Shown here in pieces: positions 24,265 through 33,522 of a DNA stretch of 64,000 nucleotides (position 1 is its first letter; the number at the start of each line of letters is the position of its first letter). The stretch is taken from assembly GCF_039652555.1 (NCBI RefSeq), contig NZ_JBDJAF010000001.1:1984001-2048000 (forward strand), in the 5' to 3' direction. The notes beneath the pieces were generated by a model. That model ran no database searches, was not told the DNA's origin, and saw only the letters and a program-made list of their open reading frames with translations. Source of the stretch: Parafrigoribacterium mesophilum (GTDB lineage Bacteria > Actinomycetota > Actinomycetes > Actinomycetales > Microbacteriaceae). Position numbers and translations under genes: made by a program.

Positions 24265-25518
24265 ATGTACATCTCCCTTTCCGATCGCCCCAAGGACGAC
24301 GAGCAGCCTGTCGGGGCATCGCGAACGGGCCGCCGGGTTTCTTCGGTCGTTGTGACGCTCGGCGTGGTGAGCATGCTGACGGACATTTCTTCCGAGTCGG
24401 TAGCTGCTGTGCTTCCGCTCTACATCACGGGTGTGATCGGCCTGTCCACCATCGCCTACGGATTCATCGACGGCCTCTACCAGGGTGTCAGTGCCATCGT
24501 GCGGATCGCCGCCGGCTGGGCATCCGATCGTATCGACCGACCGAAGCGGATCGCGTTCCTGGGGTATGCGGTGTCGGCCATCGCTAGGGTCGGGCTGTTG
24601 GTGGCCAGCAGTTTCGCCGCGATCACCACGGTCCTCGCGATCGATCGGCTCGGCAAGGGCGTGCGCACGGCGCCGCGAGATGCGCTGGTGGCCGCTTCGT
24701 CCCACCCGGCGAACCTGGGCCGGTCGTTCGGCGTCCACCGGATGCTCGACACGATTGGCGCGGCGGTGGGCCCGCTGCTGGCCTTTGTCATTCTGCTCAT
24801 GATTCCCGAGGGATACTCCACCGTCTTTGTCGTTTCTCTGGCATTCGCGGTGTCGGGCGTTGCGGTGCTGGGACTTTTGGTGCCGAACAAACGTCCACGT
24901 GCGGAACGCGCGGCCGCCGGCGCTCCACGCGAGCCGTTCCGGTGGCGGCAACTGAACGAACCTCGGCTGCGCAAGCTACTCGCCGCGGCGTCGCTGCTGG
25001 GCCTGCTCACCATCGGTGACGGATTCATATATCTCGTGTTGCAGAGCCGCGGGGCCTTCGCCGCGGAATGGTTCCCGCTGCTGTACGTCGGCACGAACGT
25101 CGCCTTTCTCAGCCTCGCCATCCCGCTGGGACGGATGGCGGATCGAGTCGGCCGGCCGCGGATGTTCGTGGCTGGGTATTTGGCTCTTCTGGCCGCATAC
25201 CTGACCGCCGCAATTCCGGTGACCAGCGTCATCGTTGTTTTGCTGTGCCTTCTGCTGCTTGGCGTGTTCTATGCGGCAACCGATGGCGTCCTCGCGGCGC
25301 TCGCAGTACAGTTCGGACCGCCGTCCGGCACGGCAAGTGCCATCGCAGCGGCCCAGACCGTGGTCGCCGGGAGCCGGTTGCTCGCCTCCACCGGCTTCGG
25401 CTTTCTCTGGTTCTTCGCCGGACGCCAAGCGTCCGTGCTGATCGTCGCCGGGTCGCTGGCCATCGTTCTGCCGCTCTCCGCGATGCTGTTGCGGACCGGA
25501 AAGCGCGTGGCAGCGTGA
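24265..25518 (+). CDS. Major facilitator superfamily transporter
   Basis: A 417-residue protein with twelve predicted membrane helices. DISSESVAAVLPLY at the start of helix 1, GWASDRIDRPKR in the first cytoplasmic loop (MFS motif A) and DRLGKGVRTAPRDALVAAS in helix 4/5 identify the YfkF-like branch, whose substrates are mostly unknown. The second half repeats motif A as GRMADRVGRPR. ATG 24265 begins shortly after the previous gene's TAA; its TGA overlaps the GTG of the beta-propeller gene. Confidence 0.88.
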   Translation: MYISLSDRPKDDEQPVGASRTGRRVSSVVVTLGVVSMLTDISSESVAAVLPLYITGVIGLSTIAYGFIDGLYQGVSAIVRIAAGWASDRIDRPKRIAFLGYAVSAIARVGLLVASSFAAITTVLAIDRLGKGVRTAPRDALVAASSHPANLGRSFGVHRMLDTIGAAVGPLLAFVILLMIPEGYSTVFVVSLAFAVSGVAVLGLLVPNKRPRAERAAAGAPREPFRWRQLNEPRLRKLLAAASLLGLLTIGDGFIYLVLQSRGAFAAEWFPLLYVGTNVAFLSLAIPLGRMADRVGRPRMFVAGYLALLAAYLTAAIPVTSVIVVLLCLLLLGVFYAATDGVLAALAVQFGPPSGTASAIAAAQTVVAGSRLLASTGFGFLWFFAGRQASVLIVAGSLAIVLPLSAMLLRTGKRVAA

Positions 25519-26531
25519 CGCCCCGAGGCCGCTGGCTGGTCCTGGGGGTCATCGCGGCAATGGTGCTGAGCGGGGCTGTCGCGTTCGGCGTGACTGCCTT
25601 CCTCGGCTATCAACAGCGGAATGCGGCGTCCAGTTCGGTGGACATCGTGCACGCTTCACCAATGTCCAGCGGACCCCGGGTGGTCTTCCGCAACACTGGT
25701 ACCGGACAGGGTTACGGCATGGTGGCGTCGGTGCCGCTGGCTGATCCCGGTGGCGCGCGCACCCTCGGCAATCTCGACTGCAACAGGGTCTACGCCACCG
25801 ATGAGAACTTGTCATGCCTGAGGATCCAGCGTGGTATCGCCACCACGTTTCACGCCGTGCTCTATGACCGGGCGGGGGCCGAGCGGGATTCCTGGGCGCT
25901 TCCGGGAATCCCGAGCCGCACCAGGATCTCCGCGGACTCCCATCTGGTGGCCAGCACCGCCTTTGTCACGGGCATGTCATATGCCTCGGTGGGGTTCTCC
26001 ACCCAAACCGTCATCCGCCGCACCGACGGAAGGAACTACGGAAACCTCGAGGACTTCAAGACCATCATTGATGGTCGCCAGCTCACCGCCGCGGACCGCA
26101 ATTTCTGGGGCGTCACGTTCGGCGCCGACGACAATACGTTCTACGCCACGGCGGCGTCTGGAGGGCACACCTGGCTGGTGCGCGGTGACCTCGCCGCGCG
26201 CACCCTGACATCGGTGCATCCGGATGCCGAATGCCCTTCGCTGTCTCCGGACGGCCTTGACGTGGCTTACAAGAAGAATGTGGCGACCGGCGCCGTTTCG
26301 CACTGGGCCATCGCGGTGTTGGATCTGCGAAGCGGACAGGAGCGGGTCCTTGGTGAGTCGCGCAGCGTGGACGATCAGGTGGAGTGGCTGGATGACAGCA
26401 CCCTCCTCTACGGACTGCCCAGATCCGGAGAGGCTGGTGACAGCGACATCTGGTCGATAGCGGTTGACGCTGGTACCTCGCCCACGCTCTTTATTGAGCA
26501 TGCCTGGTCGCCGTCGGTGATTCGCAAATGA
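25515..26531 (+). CDS. Membrane-anchored beta-propeller protein (TolB/PD40-like)
   Basis: A 338-residue protein with one N-terminal membrane anchor (about 7-30) and a long extracellular part built of short beta-strand repeats. The segment CPSLSPDGLDVAYKK is a typical PD40/TolB blade, followed by WAIAVLDLRSGQERVL, QVEWLDDSTLLYGLP and DIWSIAV. Such propellers bind partners or ligands; none can be named here. GTG 25515 overlaps the MFS stop codon (GTGA), so the two are coupled and may form one transport or sensing system with the first gene of the operon. Confidence 0.78.
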   Translation: MTPRGRWLVLGVIAAMVLSGAVAFGVTAFLGYQQRNAASSSVDIVHASPMSSGPRVVFRNTGTGQGYGMVASVPLADPGGARTLGNLDCNRVYATDENLSCLRIQRGIATTFHAVLYDRAGAERDSWALPGIPSRTRISADSHLVASTAFVTGMSYASVGFSTQTVIRRTDGRNYGNLEDFKTIIDGRQLTAADRNFWGVTFGADDNTFYATAASGGHTWLVRGDLAARTLTSVHPDAECPSLSPDGLDVAYKKNVATGAVSHWAIAVLDLRSGQERVLGESRSVDDQVEWLDDSTLLYGLPRSGEAGDSDIWSIAVDAGTSPTLFIEHAWSPSVIRK

Positions 26532-26979
26532 GCGAACGTTCAGCAACCAACGTTGCCAATCGAAGTACGGCCACCGATATGCAGGACATTCACAGGAAAA
26601 ACTTTCCTCAGGGGGTGCCGCCGGGGATTTCTGCCGCGTATCCTGCCTCCTGCCGAGTGCGGATTCGAAACTTTGTCAAGTAGATTTCGCCCCGGGCGGC
26701 AGGGAATCGCCGTGCGTTTCACCGCTTCTGAGCGTCGGAAGGCTCACTTTTTAAAGCCCTGATCCGAACCGGATAGCCCGTGAGCGGGTCTGGCGGCGGG
26801 GACCCGCAGTCCGCCGCGTCGTGCACTGTCCAGGCGGCGGATCTTGGACCGCCCGGGGAGCGAAATCGCTGGCTGTGGGAGCGCTGTCACACGCGTCGTC
26901 GAAAACGCGAGCATGGCGCGACATCCGTCGAGATCAAACCGTTATGCAGTCGTAATCTTCGCGTAACAAAGTCTCATCG
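26532..26979. other. Non-coding interval before the first beta-helix gene
   Basis: No convincing gene in 26532-27109. It contains small hairpins: AGGAAA/TTTCCT (26593-26607) and GCGGGTC/GACCCGC (26784-26790, 26801-26807). The first part may terminate the preceding operon. Open frames here have random high-GC composition and no ribosome binding sites. Confidence 0.6.
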
Positions 26980-27009
26980 TTGTTCCGGCCGAACGACCTC
27001 CGCTACAGT
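26980..27009 (+). promoter_or_regulatory. Candidate promoter of the beta-helix gene
   Basis: TTGTTC (26980-26985), an 18-bp spacer and TACAGT (27004-27009). It would give a leader of about 95 bases containing the stem described next. Confidence 0.45.
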
Positions 27010-27010
27010 C

Positions 27011-27074
27011 GTCAACGTTTGCCGGGCGTGCTGACCGCCGAGTAGCCAGCGCATTGTCGGGCAAACGCGTTGAC
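27011..27074 (+). other. Long-range stem in the leader of the beta-helix gene
   Basis: GTCAACG followed by TTTGCC (27011-27023) pairs with GGCAAA and CGTTGAC (27060-27074), a 13-bp stem with a 2-base bulge enclosing 36 bases. It lies just upstream of the ribosome binding site. It resembles no riboswitch consensus that I recognise. Confidence 0.5.
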
Positions 27075-27109
27075 GGTTGCACGAACCGCAACGGTGAAAG
27101 GTTATCATT

Positions 27110-28300
27110 TTGACGAGAATTTTCTCCTGGCTCATGCATCGCGCCAGACACCGCAGGTCCACCCCCACCACTGCCTTGGTGGCGGCGACCGCCTTGGCGG
27201 TTCTGGGCGGCTGTTTTGTCACCGCTCAGGTTCCGACGAACGTGGACGGATCCACAAAGGCCGAACAACAGGCCACGACGAATGCCTCGGCGGCGGATCG
27301 TTCGTTCACCGAGGGGGTCCGCGCGGCGTACAAGGCTGATAAGTACAAGCAAAACAGTTCCTGGCGCAACAAAAAGGATTTGACGGCGACTCCGACTCCC
27401 GAACCGACTCCGACGCCCGAACCGGCGCCGGCGCCTGAGCCGACTCCGACGCCCACTCCGGCACCGACGCCGGCGCCCAGTCCGACGCCGACTCCGACCC
27501 CTGAGCCGGCTCCAACGAACAGCGACTGGCCGACGGCAGCGAATACCGGTGTCCCAGCCGGCGTTGTGCTGAAGCCGTATTCCGGTCCGTTCAACATCAC
27601 GACTCCCGGCACGGTGATCGATGGATACGACATCAAGGGCGCGTTGACCATCAGCGCGTCGGATGTCACGATCAAGAACTCACGAGTCACCGGTCGGATT
27701 GACACGGGCGACCAGAACAAGAATCCCCGCACGCTGATCCAGCGGGTGGAGATCGTCGGTCCGTACGACAGCGCGAGGGACGGCGGCTTTGCTGCGGTGG
27801 GCTACACCGGCTTCACCTGCGACGGATGCAACGTGCGCGGTTGGGGCAAGGGGTTCGCTCTGGTCCGCGACGCAGTTGTGAAGAACTCGTGGGTGCACGA
27901 CATCGTGGTTCACGGCGACCCCGCCAATGGCGGAAGCCACAATGAGACGATCATCAGTCTCGGCGGAAGCAACTTCACCATCACCAACAACCGGTTGGAC
28001 GCTGGGGACGCTCCGAACGTGTCAGCCTCGCTCGCGTTGTACAGCCAGATGGAAGCGTTCAACAACGTGATGGTCTCCGGCAACCTGTTCGACGGCGGCG
28101 GCTACTGCGTCTACGCCGGACTGGCCGGCTCCTATGGGGCGAGTAACACGAAGTTCGTCGAGAACACCTTCGGTACCAAGTACAGCTCGAAGTGTGGAAG
28201 CTACGGACCGGCCATCGCGTACTCCGGTGGCAACGGTAACGAGTGGACGGGCAACACCATGCTGGACGGCACGCTGGTGGGAACTCCGGGACGCGGATAA
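27110..28300 (+). CDS. Exported right-handed beta-helix protein with Pro-Thr linker
   Basis: A 396-residue exported protein starting at TTG 27110 (GAAAGG at 8 nt). The signal peptide ends near VLGGC (Cys35), so lipid anchoring is possible. About residues 95-142 are a Pro/Thr/Glu-rich spacer made of TPTPEP-like units, long enough to cross the wall. The C-terminal 250 residues are a parallel beta-helix (turns such as VTIKNSRVTG, NFTITNNRLD) of the kind found in polysaccharide lyases, epimerases and phage depolymerases. A paralogue is encoded at 34745-35644 and shares long identical runs such as AVGYTGFTCDGC. Probable role: binding or trimming the exopolysaccharide (inference). Confidence 0.82.
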   Translation: MTRIFSWLMHRARHRRSTPTTALVAATALAVLGGCFVTAQVPTNVDGSTKAEQQATTNASAADRSFTEGVRAAYKADKYKQNSSWRNKKDLTATPTPEPTPTPEPAPAPEPTPTPTPAPTPAPSPTPTPTPEPAPTNSDWPTAANTGVPAGVVLKPYSGPFNITTPGTVIDGYDIKGALTISASDVTIKNSRVTGRIDTGDQNKNPRTLIQRVEIVGPYDSARDGGFAAVGYTGFTCDGCNVRGWGKGFALVRDAVVKNSWVHDIVVHGDPANGGSHNETIISLGGSNFTITNNRLDAGDAPNVSASLALYSQMEAFNNVMVSGNLFDGGGYCVYAGLAGSYGASNTKFVENTFGTKYSSKCGSYGPAIAYSGGNGNEWTGNTMLDGTLVGTPGRG

Positions 28301-28325
28301 CCCACCGTCCGGCTACCAACAAGCC

Positions 28326-28364
28326 GAAGCGGTGTCAGAGGACGTGCTCCTCTGGCACCGCTTC
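28326..28364 (+). terminator. Strong hairpin after the beta-helix gene
   Basis: A 17-bp stem (28326-28342 with 28348-28364; one G-T wobble) closes a 5-base loop CGTGC, 25 bp after the stop codon. No T-run follows, as is common for actinobacterial terminators. Confidence 0.7.
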
Positions 28365-28369
28365 GTGCA

Positions 28370-28404
28370 TTGTCAGGATGGTGCAGCCTTTGTAGTGTGA
28401 ACGC
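28370..28404 (+). promoter_or_regulatory. Leaderless promoter of the first glycosyltransferase gene
   Basis: TTGTCA (28370-28375), a 17-bp spacer, TAGTGT (28393-28398), then six bases and ATG 28405. This is the best complete example of the leaderless pattern in the window. Confidence 0.6.
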
Positions 28405-29304
28405 ATGATCGACTGTGCGGTGATCGTTGTGGCGTATCGAAGCGCGGACGATCTGCCCGCGCTACTGGCGTCGATGCCCGCCGCGGCGGGACCCCTCAGT
28501 TGGTGTGTAGTGATCGTCGACAACTACGGTCAGGATCATCTCGACCGGGTCATCGAGCGTGACCCGAGGGTGAGCGTTATTTCGGCTGGCGACAATCTGG
28601 GTTATTCCGGTGGCATCAACCTGGGCGTGCGGCACGCACCGGAATCTCGGTTCACGGTGTTTCTCAATCCGGATCTCATTCTGGATCCCGGCGCCTTGGC
28701 CGCGCTCGCCGACGCCTGCTCCGACGACACGGTCGGCGCATCCGTGCCGCTCGTGGTGGACGACAAGGGCACCCGCCAGCGTTCCCTGCGCAACGAGCCG
28801 ACGCTTTTCCGCGCGCTGGGCGAGGCGATGTTGGGTGACCACTGGCCGGGCAGGCCGCACTGGTTATCGGAGATGGTGCGGATGCCGTTGCGGTACTCCG
28901 CCCAGGCGACGACCGACTGGGCAACCGGGGCAGCGATGATGGTGCGCTCGGAGGTTTTGGCGCAGGTCGGAGCGTGGGATGCGGGCCGTTTCTTCCTGTA
29001 TTCCGAGGAGACGGACTATTCCCGCCGCCTTCGCGAAGCCGGCTACGCGATTGTCTTTGTCCCGGATGCGGTCGTGCGTCACAGGGGAGCGGGCTCCGGC
29101 AGTTCCGCGCAACTCGAAGCGCTCTTGGCGGTGAACAAGCTGAGATACTACCGCAAGTGGCACCCCGCGCTCCCCGTCGCAGCGTTCTTCGTCGTCTCGG
29201 TTGTTCATCACCTGTTACGGGTGCGGCGCCCCGGTGCCAGGGCGGCGCTCAGGGCACTGTTGTCGCGGCGTGCCAGGGTCGCATTACCCGGTGGCGGACA
29301 GTGA
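28405..29304 (+). CDS. Family 2 glycosyltransferase (rhamnosyltransferase-like)
   Basis: A 299-residue GT-A fold enzyme. The N-terminus AVIVVAYRSADDL, the metal-binding FLNPDLIL, and WATGAAMMVRSEVLAQVGAWD with FFLYSEETDYSRRLREAG match the GT2 group that transfers rhamnose or related sugars to lipid-linked acceptors. A hydrophobic segment near residue 250 may attach it to the membrane. It starts a two-gene operon; its TGA overlaps the GTG of the next glycosyltransferase. It probably acts in exopolysaccharide assembly. Confidence 0.9.
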   Translation: MIDCAVIVVAYRSADDLPALLASMPAAAGPLSWCVVIVDNYGQDHLDRVIERDPRVSVISAGDNLGYSGGINLGVRHAPESRFTVFLNPDLILDPGALAALADACSDDTVGASVPLVVDDKGTRQRSLRNEPTLFRALGEAMLGDHWPGRPHWLSEMVRMPLRYSAQATTDWATGAAMMVRSEVLAQVGAWDAGRFFLYSEETDYSRRLREAGYAIVFVPDAVVRHRGAGSGSSAQLEALLAVNKLRYYRKWHPALPVAAFFVVSVVHHLLRVRRPGARAALRALLSRRARVALPGGGQ

Positions 29305-30182
29305 CCGCGCCGCTCGGCGCCGTGGTCATTCCCGCGCACAATGAATCGGCTGTCATCGGCAGGTGCCTCGACGCGCTGCAGCCGGCCATCGACGAGGGGC
29401 TTATTCAGGTCATTGTCGCGTGTAACGGCTGCATGGATGACACCGCGTCCGCTGCGCGTGCTCGGCCGGGGGTCGTTGTGGTCGAGCTGGCGACGGCGTC
29501 GAAGGCCGCTGCGTTGCGCGCCGGTGACCGGATGGCGGTGCCGGGACCACGGATCTATCTCGACGCCGATGTCGTGATGACCGCCGCCGCGGCGCTCGCG
29601 GTGATGGATGCGCTCGGCCGCGGTGATGCGCTGGCAGCCCGACCGCCGATTCACTTCGACACGTCGGGAGCGCGCTGGCTGGTCCGTTCCTGGTACAGCG
29701 TGCGGGTCCGACTCCCGTCGATACGCTCGGCACTCTGGGGTGCGGGAACCTACGCCTTGTCGGTGGAAGGTCGGGCCCGATTCGGGGAATTTCCCGACAT
29801 CGTCTCGGACGACCTGTTCATCGATTCGCTCTTCTCCGAGCGGGAAACGGTGATCGTGGACACCGACCCAGTGGTCGTGCACACCCCTAGGCAGGCAGCC
29901 CATCTGCTCGGAATCCTCACCCGCACTTATCGGACCCAAGACGATGTTGAGCGGCAGGGCACCGGCGGCCCGGTCTCCCAAGGACAGCGCGGTCAACTGC
30001 GCGATCTCGTCGACCTGGTTGCGCGTCGCCCCCGATTTACCCCCGCCGCCGTGGCTTATGTTGCACTCATCGTTCTCGCGAGGGCCCGCGCCAAGTTGGG
30101 CGGCAAATCGAGGCAGTGGGAGCGGGACGAGAGTTCCCGAAAAGTCGCGAACTCCGGCGGCAACGCACCAGAACTCCGCTGA
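29301..30182 (+). CDS. Family 2 glycosyltransferase
   Basis: A 293-residue protein starting at GTG 29301, which overlaps the stop of the preceding gene. VVIPAHNESAVIGRCLDAL opens the GT-A fold, and IYLDADVVM is the DxD-type metal site. The rest (FPDIVSDDLFIDSLF, then a basic tail) resembles glycosyltransferases that act on polyprenyl-linked sugars. The sugar is unknown. It converges on the amidotransferase gene with no space for a long terminator. Confidence 0.85.
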   Translation: MTAPLGAVVIPAHNESAVIGRCLDALQPAIDEGLIQVIVACNGCMDDTASAARARPGVVVVELATASKAAALRAGDRMAVPGPRIYLDADVVMTAAAALAVMDALGRGDALAARPPIHFDTSGARWLVRSWYSVRVRLPSIRSALWGAGTYALSVEGRARFGEFPDIVSDDLFIDSLFSERETVIVDTDPVVVHTPRQAAHLLGILTRTYRTQDDVERQGTGGPVSQGQRGQLRDLVDLVARRPRFTPAAVAYVALIVLARARAKLGGKSRQWERDESSRKVANSGGNAPELR

Positions 30183-30183
30183 G

Positions 30184-32046
30184 TCAGGGCGTGGACGGCA
30201 CACTGCGATGCGCGCCGAAAAACGTTTCGTGCCACACCTCAAGGGACATCAGCGTGAAAATGCGGTTCTCCTCGTTGAATTTGCCGCTTTCGTGCCGCTC
30301 AAGTAGTTTGCGAATCTCGGCGCGGTCGAGGGTAGCTCCGACGAAGGAGCCCGATCCGGTAAGCCGGTCCCACATCGAATCCCGAAGGTCACCCCGGAAC
30401 CAGGAGTCCAGTGGGACGCGGAAGCCGACCTTGCGGCGGTCCACGATCTCGTCTGGCAGATAGCGGCGTGCAACCTCCTTGAGCACCCACTTCGTCGTGC
30501 CGCCTCGAACCTTGAGTTCCGAAGGGAGTCGAAAGGCGAGTTCGACAAGCCGATGGTCGAGGAACGGTGGTCGCAACTCCAGCGAGGCGGCCATGGACAT
30601 CCGGTCGCCGCGCTCGAGCAGATTGTCTGGGAGCCAACTCCAGAGGTCGGTGAGCAGCATCCCGCGGATCGCGTCCTCGCGCCGCACATCGGGTCCGCGC
30701 GTTTCCCTTGTCGGCACGCCGGCGAGCAACGACCCGCGCTCGCGGCCGGTGAACGGCGCGAACCAACTGCGGTACTGCTCCTGACGGTCACGTTCACCGG
30801 CGGCACGAAGCGCTATCCTGAGCCGGCCCAGGCGCCCAGGCAGGTGGTCCTCCACGGCATTCACGGCGCCAGAACGCAGTCGCCACGGCAGATGAGAGGC
30901 TAACTGCACCGCTCGTGCCGCGCGGTACTTGGGGTACCCGGCGAACAGTTCATCGCCGCCCTCTCCCGACAAGACAACTCGTACGTGCGCTCGTGCTGCC
31001 TGTGCCAGGCGGAACACCGCGATGTCGGCAGGTTCCGACATCGGGGCATCCCGGTGCCAGGTGAGCGTCGTCCACAGGGATTCGAAGTCGTCGGCGTTCA
31101 CCGCGACCTCGTGGTGGTCGGTGCCGACGTGCTCGCTCACCCTGCGGGCCCAGTGCAGTTCATCGTTTCGTGGGTCGCCGAATCCGGCCGCGAAGGTCTG
31201 AACGGGATGGTCCTGCTTCAGCGCCGCAATCTTTGCCACAATCAAACTGCTGTCGATGCCGCCGCTGAGGTATGCGCCTACCGGCACGTCGGCGACGAGC
31301 GCAGCGTCCACCGCCTCGGTGACCATACTGTCCACTGCGTCGATGGCCTCTCCGGCGCTCCAACGGCCGGCTGGGTCGGCCGGTGGCGGCTCCCAGTAGC
31401 GCAGAATGCGCACGGCGCCGTCGGTGCTCACTTCGGCCCGATGTCCGGCCGGCAGCTTCATGACGCCCTCGAAGAGCGTGTGCGGTGCCGGCACCGACCG
31501 GGCGTAAAGGTACCCATCCAGGCTGGCCAGGTCAACCTGCGGCCTGCGGGCCGAGCCGGCGATGACGGCCTTGGCTTCCGAGGCGAACACCAATTCACTC
31601 GCCGTCAGCGAGTAGTACAGCGGCAGCACGCCGACCCGATCACGCACCAGATGTACCGTGCCGGTGATTCGGTCAACGAGTGCGAACGCGAACTGGCCCA
31701 CCAGCCGGTCGATGAAGGCCATGCCGTGCACCGCGATCCCCGCAAGGATCACCTCGGTATCGCCGTTCGTGCGGAACGGATAATCCAACTCCGCACGCAA
31801 TTGCCGATAGTTGAAAATTTCGCCGTTGAAGACGATCGTCCATCGCTGGCCCACGGAGTGCATCGGCTGGTGAGACCCGGCGAGGTCGATGATGGACAGT
31901 CTGGCGTGGCCGAGCCCGATCCCGGGGCCCTGCCAGAACCCGCTGTCGTCGGGGCCTCGATGGCTCACGCACGTTGCCATCGATTCCAGGATTTCACGCG
32001 GCACGGACTCGCCGGAGAAGCGGCGGATCCCAACGATCCCACACAC
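30184..32046 (-). CDS. asnB: Asparagine synthase-type glutamine amidotransferase
   Basis: A 620-residue two-domain protein. Starting at GTG 32046 the sequence reads Met-CGIVGIRRF, exposing the N-terminal Cys nucleophile needed by class II amidotransferases; ATG 32058 would bury it, so the shorter start is chosen. The glutaminase domain has SHRGPDDSG and FNGEIFNYR; the synthetase domain has the ATP loop YLSGGIDSSL and LSGEGGDELFAGYPKY. Family members make asparagine, but copies in polysaccharide clusters amidate uronic-acid sugars or lipids. Here it lies between glycosyltransferase genes, so sugar amidation is plausible (inference). TATGCT seven bases upstream suggests a leaderless start. Confidence 0.9.
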   Translation of the reverse strand: MCGIVGIRRFSGESVPREILESMATCVSHRGPDDSGFWQGPGIGLGHARLSIIDLAGSHQPMHSVGQRWTIVFNGEIFNYRQLRAELDYPFRTNGDTEVILAGIAVHGMAFIDRLVGQFAFALVDRITGTVHLVRDRVGVLPLYYSLTASELVFASEAKAVIAGSARRPQVDLASLDGYLYARSVPAPHTLFEGVMKLPAGHRAEVSTDGAVRILRYWEPPPADPAGRWSAGEAIDAVDSMVTEAVDAALVADVPVGAYLSGGIDSSLIVAKIAALKQDHPVQTFAAGFGDPRNDELHWARRVSEHVGTDHHEVAVNADDFESLWTTLTWHRDAPMSEPADIAVFRLAQAARAHVRVVLSGEGGDELFAGYPKYRAARAVQLASHLPWRLRSGAVNAVEDHLPGRLGRLRIALRAAGERDRQEQYRSWFAPFTGRERGSLLAGVPTRETRGPDVRREDAIRGMLLTDLWSWLPDNLLERGDRMSMAASLELRPPFLDHRLVELAFRLPSELKVRGGTTKWVLKEVARRYLPDEIVDRRKVGFRVPLDSWFRGDLRDSMWDRLTGSGSFVGATLDRAEIRKLLERHESGKFNEENRIFTLMSLEVWHETFFGAHRSVPSTP

Positions 32047-32059
32047 GAGATTCAGCATA
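32047..32059 (-). promoter_or_regulatory. Leaderless -10 element of the amidotransferase gene
   Basis: On the minus strand TATGCT (32059-32054) followed by seven bases and GTG 32046. It supports the shorter start of the coding sequence. Confidence 0.4.
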
Positions 32060-32153
32060 CGTCGACACGAGCAACTATCGACTGGGAACTACCTGAGGCG
32101 TATGTTGTGCAAGGCAAGCACCCACCGCTACCCGAAGCGCGAGGAGCAACACC

Positions 32154-33521
32154 ATGGAACATAAGAAACACCGCGGCATTCGCGTGCTCATCATCGTGCA
32201 GAACCTTCCGGTGCCGCTGGATCGTCGGGTCTGGCTGGAGTGTCAGGCCCTCACCGCGCAGGGGTACTCCGTCAGCGTGATCTGTCCGAAGGGACCGGGC
32301 GATCCGCCGTACCGGCAACTGGACGGAGTCGGGATCTATCAGTACACGCCGGCTCCCGAAGCAAAGGGACTGCTCGGGTTCGTCGTTGAATTCGCCTATT
32401 CCTGGATACGTACCGCTGTGCTGTCGATACGGGTGCGCAGGCAACGCGGTTTTGACGTCATCCAGGCGTGCAATCCGCCGGATACCTATTGGTTGCTGGC
32501 GTTGTTATGGCGCGCGTGCGGTGTGCGCTTCGTGTTCGATCACCACGACCTGAATCCGGAACTGTTCATCTCCCGCTTCGGCCAGCCTCGCACGCTGGGG
32601 GCACGCATCCAGTACCGGGGTCTGCTGTGGCTGGAGCGCAGGACGTATCAGGTGGCCGACCGGGCGATCGCCACGAACGGTTCGTACAAGCACATCGCGG
32701 TGACCAGGGGCAATCTCGCCCCCGAGCTGGTCACGGTGGTGCGAAGCGGACCGGATACCAGGGCGATGCGGCCCATCTATCCGCCGACCGGGATCAGGGA
32801 AGGTGCCGAATTTCTGCTCGCTTATCTGGGGATCATGGGACCGCAAGACGGCGTCGACAAGGTTTTGGAAGTCGTCGACGAACTCGTGCATCGACGCGGC
32901 CGCACCGGAGTGAAGGCAGTCCTGATGGGGTTCGGGGACTGTCTAGAGGACCTTCGCGCCCAATCGAGCGAACTCAGTCTCGACGATCACGTGATCTTCA
33001 CCGGTCGAGTCGGTGCGGCGAAAATCGCCGAATACCTGAGCGCGGCAGACCTGGGTGTGTGCCCGGATCTGAAGACACCACTCAATGACCTGTCCACGAT
33101 GAACAAGACCATGGAGTACATGGCCTACGCCTTGCCGTCCGTGGCCTTCGACCTCACCGAAACGAGGGTCTCCGGTGGTGACACCGCGGTGTACGTCCCG
33201 TCAGGAGACATCGGCGCGTTCGCGGATGCGGTGGAAGCGCTGATGGACGATCCGGCCCGCCGGGTCGCGCTGGGGCGTGCCGCGCGCGAGCGGGTGTCCA
33301 CCGAACTGGACTGGCAACCGCAGGCTCAGGCGTATGTCGGGGTGTACGACGACCTTTTCCAGATCACTCCGGACGAGGGCAGACGTAGTCGATGGCCTGC
33401 CGTTTCCCGCCCCGCCGAGGACTACCAGCGCGAGGGCGTGCGCTACGTCGACCTGGAGGATGCCGATGCGTTCGATGCGTTCATCGCGCAGCGGTCGCCG
33501 ACATCCGGTGCGGGTGGCTAG
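32154..33521 (+). CDS. Family 4 glycosyltransferase
   Basis: A 455-residue GT-B retaining enzyme. The N-terminal half contains VLIIVQNLPVPLDRRVWLE and FDHHDLNPELF, typical of membrane-associated GT4 enzymes of polysaccharide clusters. The C-terminal half has the nucleotide-sugar site around LGVCPDLKTPLNDLSTMNK...EYMAYALPSVAFD, the usual E-x7-E region. ATG 32154 follows GAGGAGCAACACC. It is divergent from the amidotransferase gene and followed almost without gap by a second GT4. Confidence 0.92.
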   Translation: MEHKKHRGIRVLIIVQNLPVPLDRRVWLECQALTAQGYSVSVICPKGPGDPPYRQLDGVGIYQYTPAPEAKGLLGFVVEFAYSWIRTAVLSIRVRRQRGFDVIQACNPPDTYWLLALLWRACGVRFVFDHHDLNPELFISRFGQPRTLGARIQYRGLLWLERRTYQVADRAIATNGSYKHIAVTRGNLAPELVTVVRSGPDTRAMRPIYPPTGIREGAEFLLAYLGIMGPQDGVDKVLEVVDELVHRRGRTGVKAVLMGFGDCLEDLRAQSSELSLDDHVIFTGRVGAAKIAEYLSAADLGVCPDLKTPLNDLSTMNKTMEYMAYALPSVAFDLTETRVSGGDTAVYVPSGDIGAFADAVEALMDDPARRVALGRAARERVSTELDWQPQAQAYVGVYDDLFQITPDEGRRSRWPAVSRPAEDYQREGVRYVDLEDADAFDAFIAQRSPTSGAGG

Positions 33522-33522
33522 C

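Noticed and set aside
26553..27034. Short open frames between the beta-propeller and beta-helix genes
   Set aside because: Random high-GC composition, no ribosome binding sites, and no similarity to known proteins; the interval is better explained as leader and promoter sequence.
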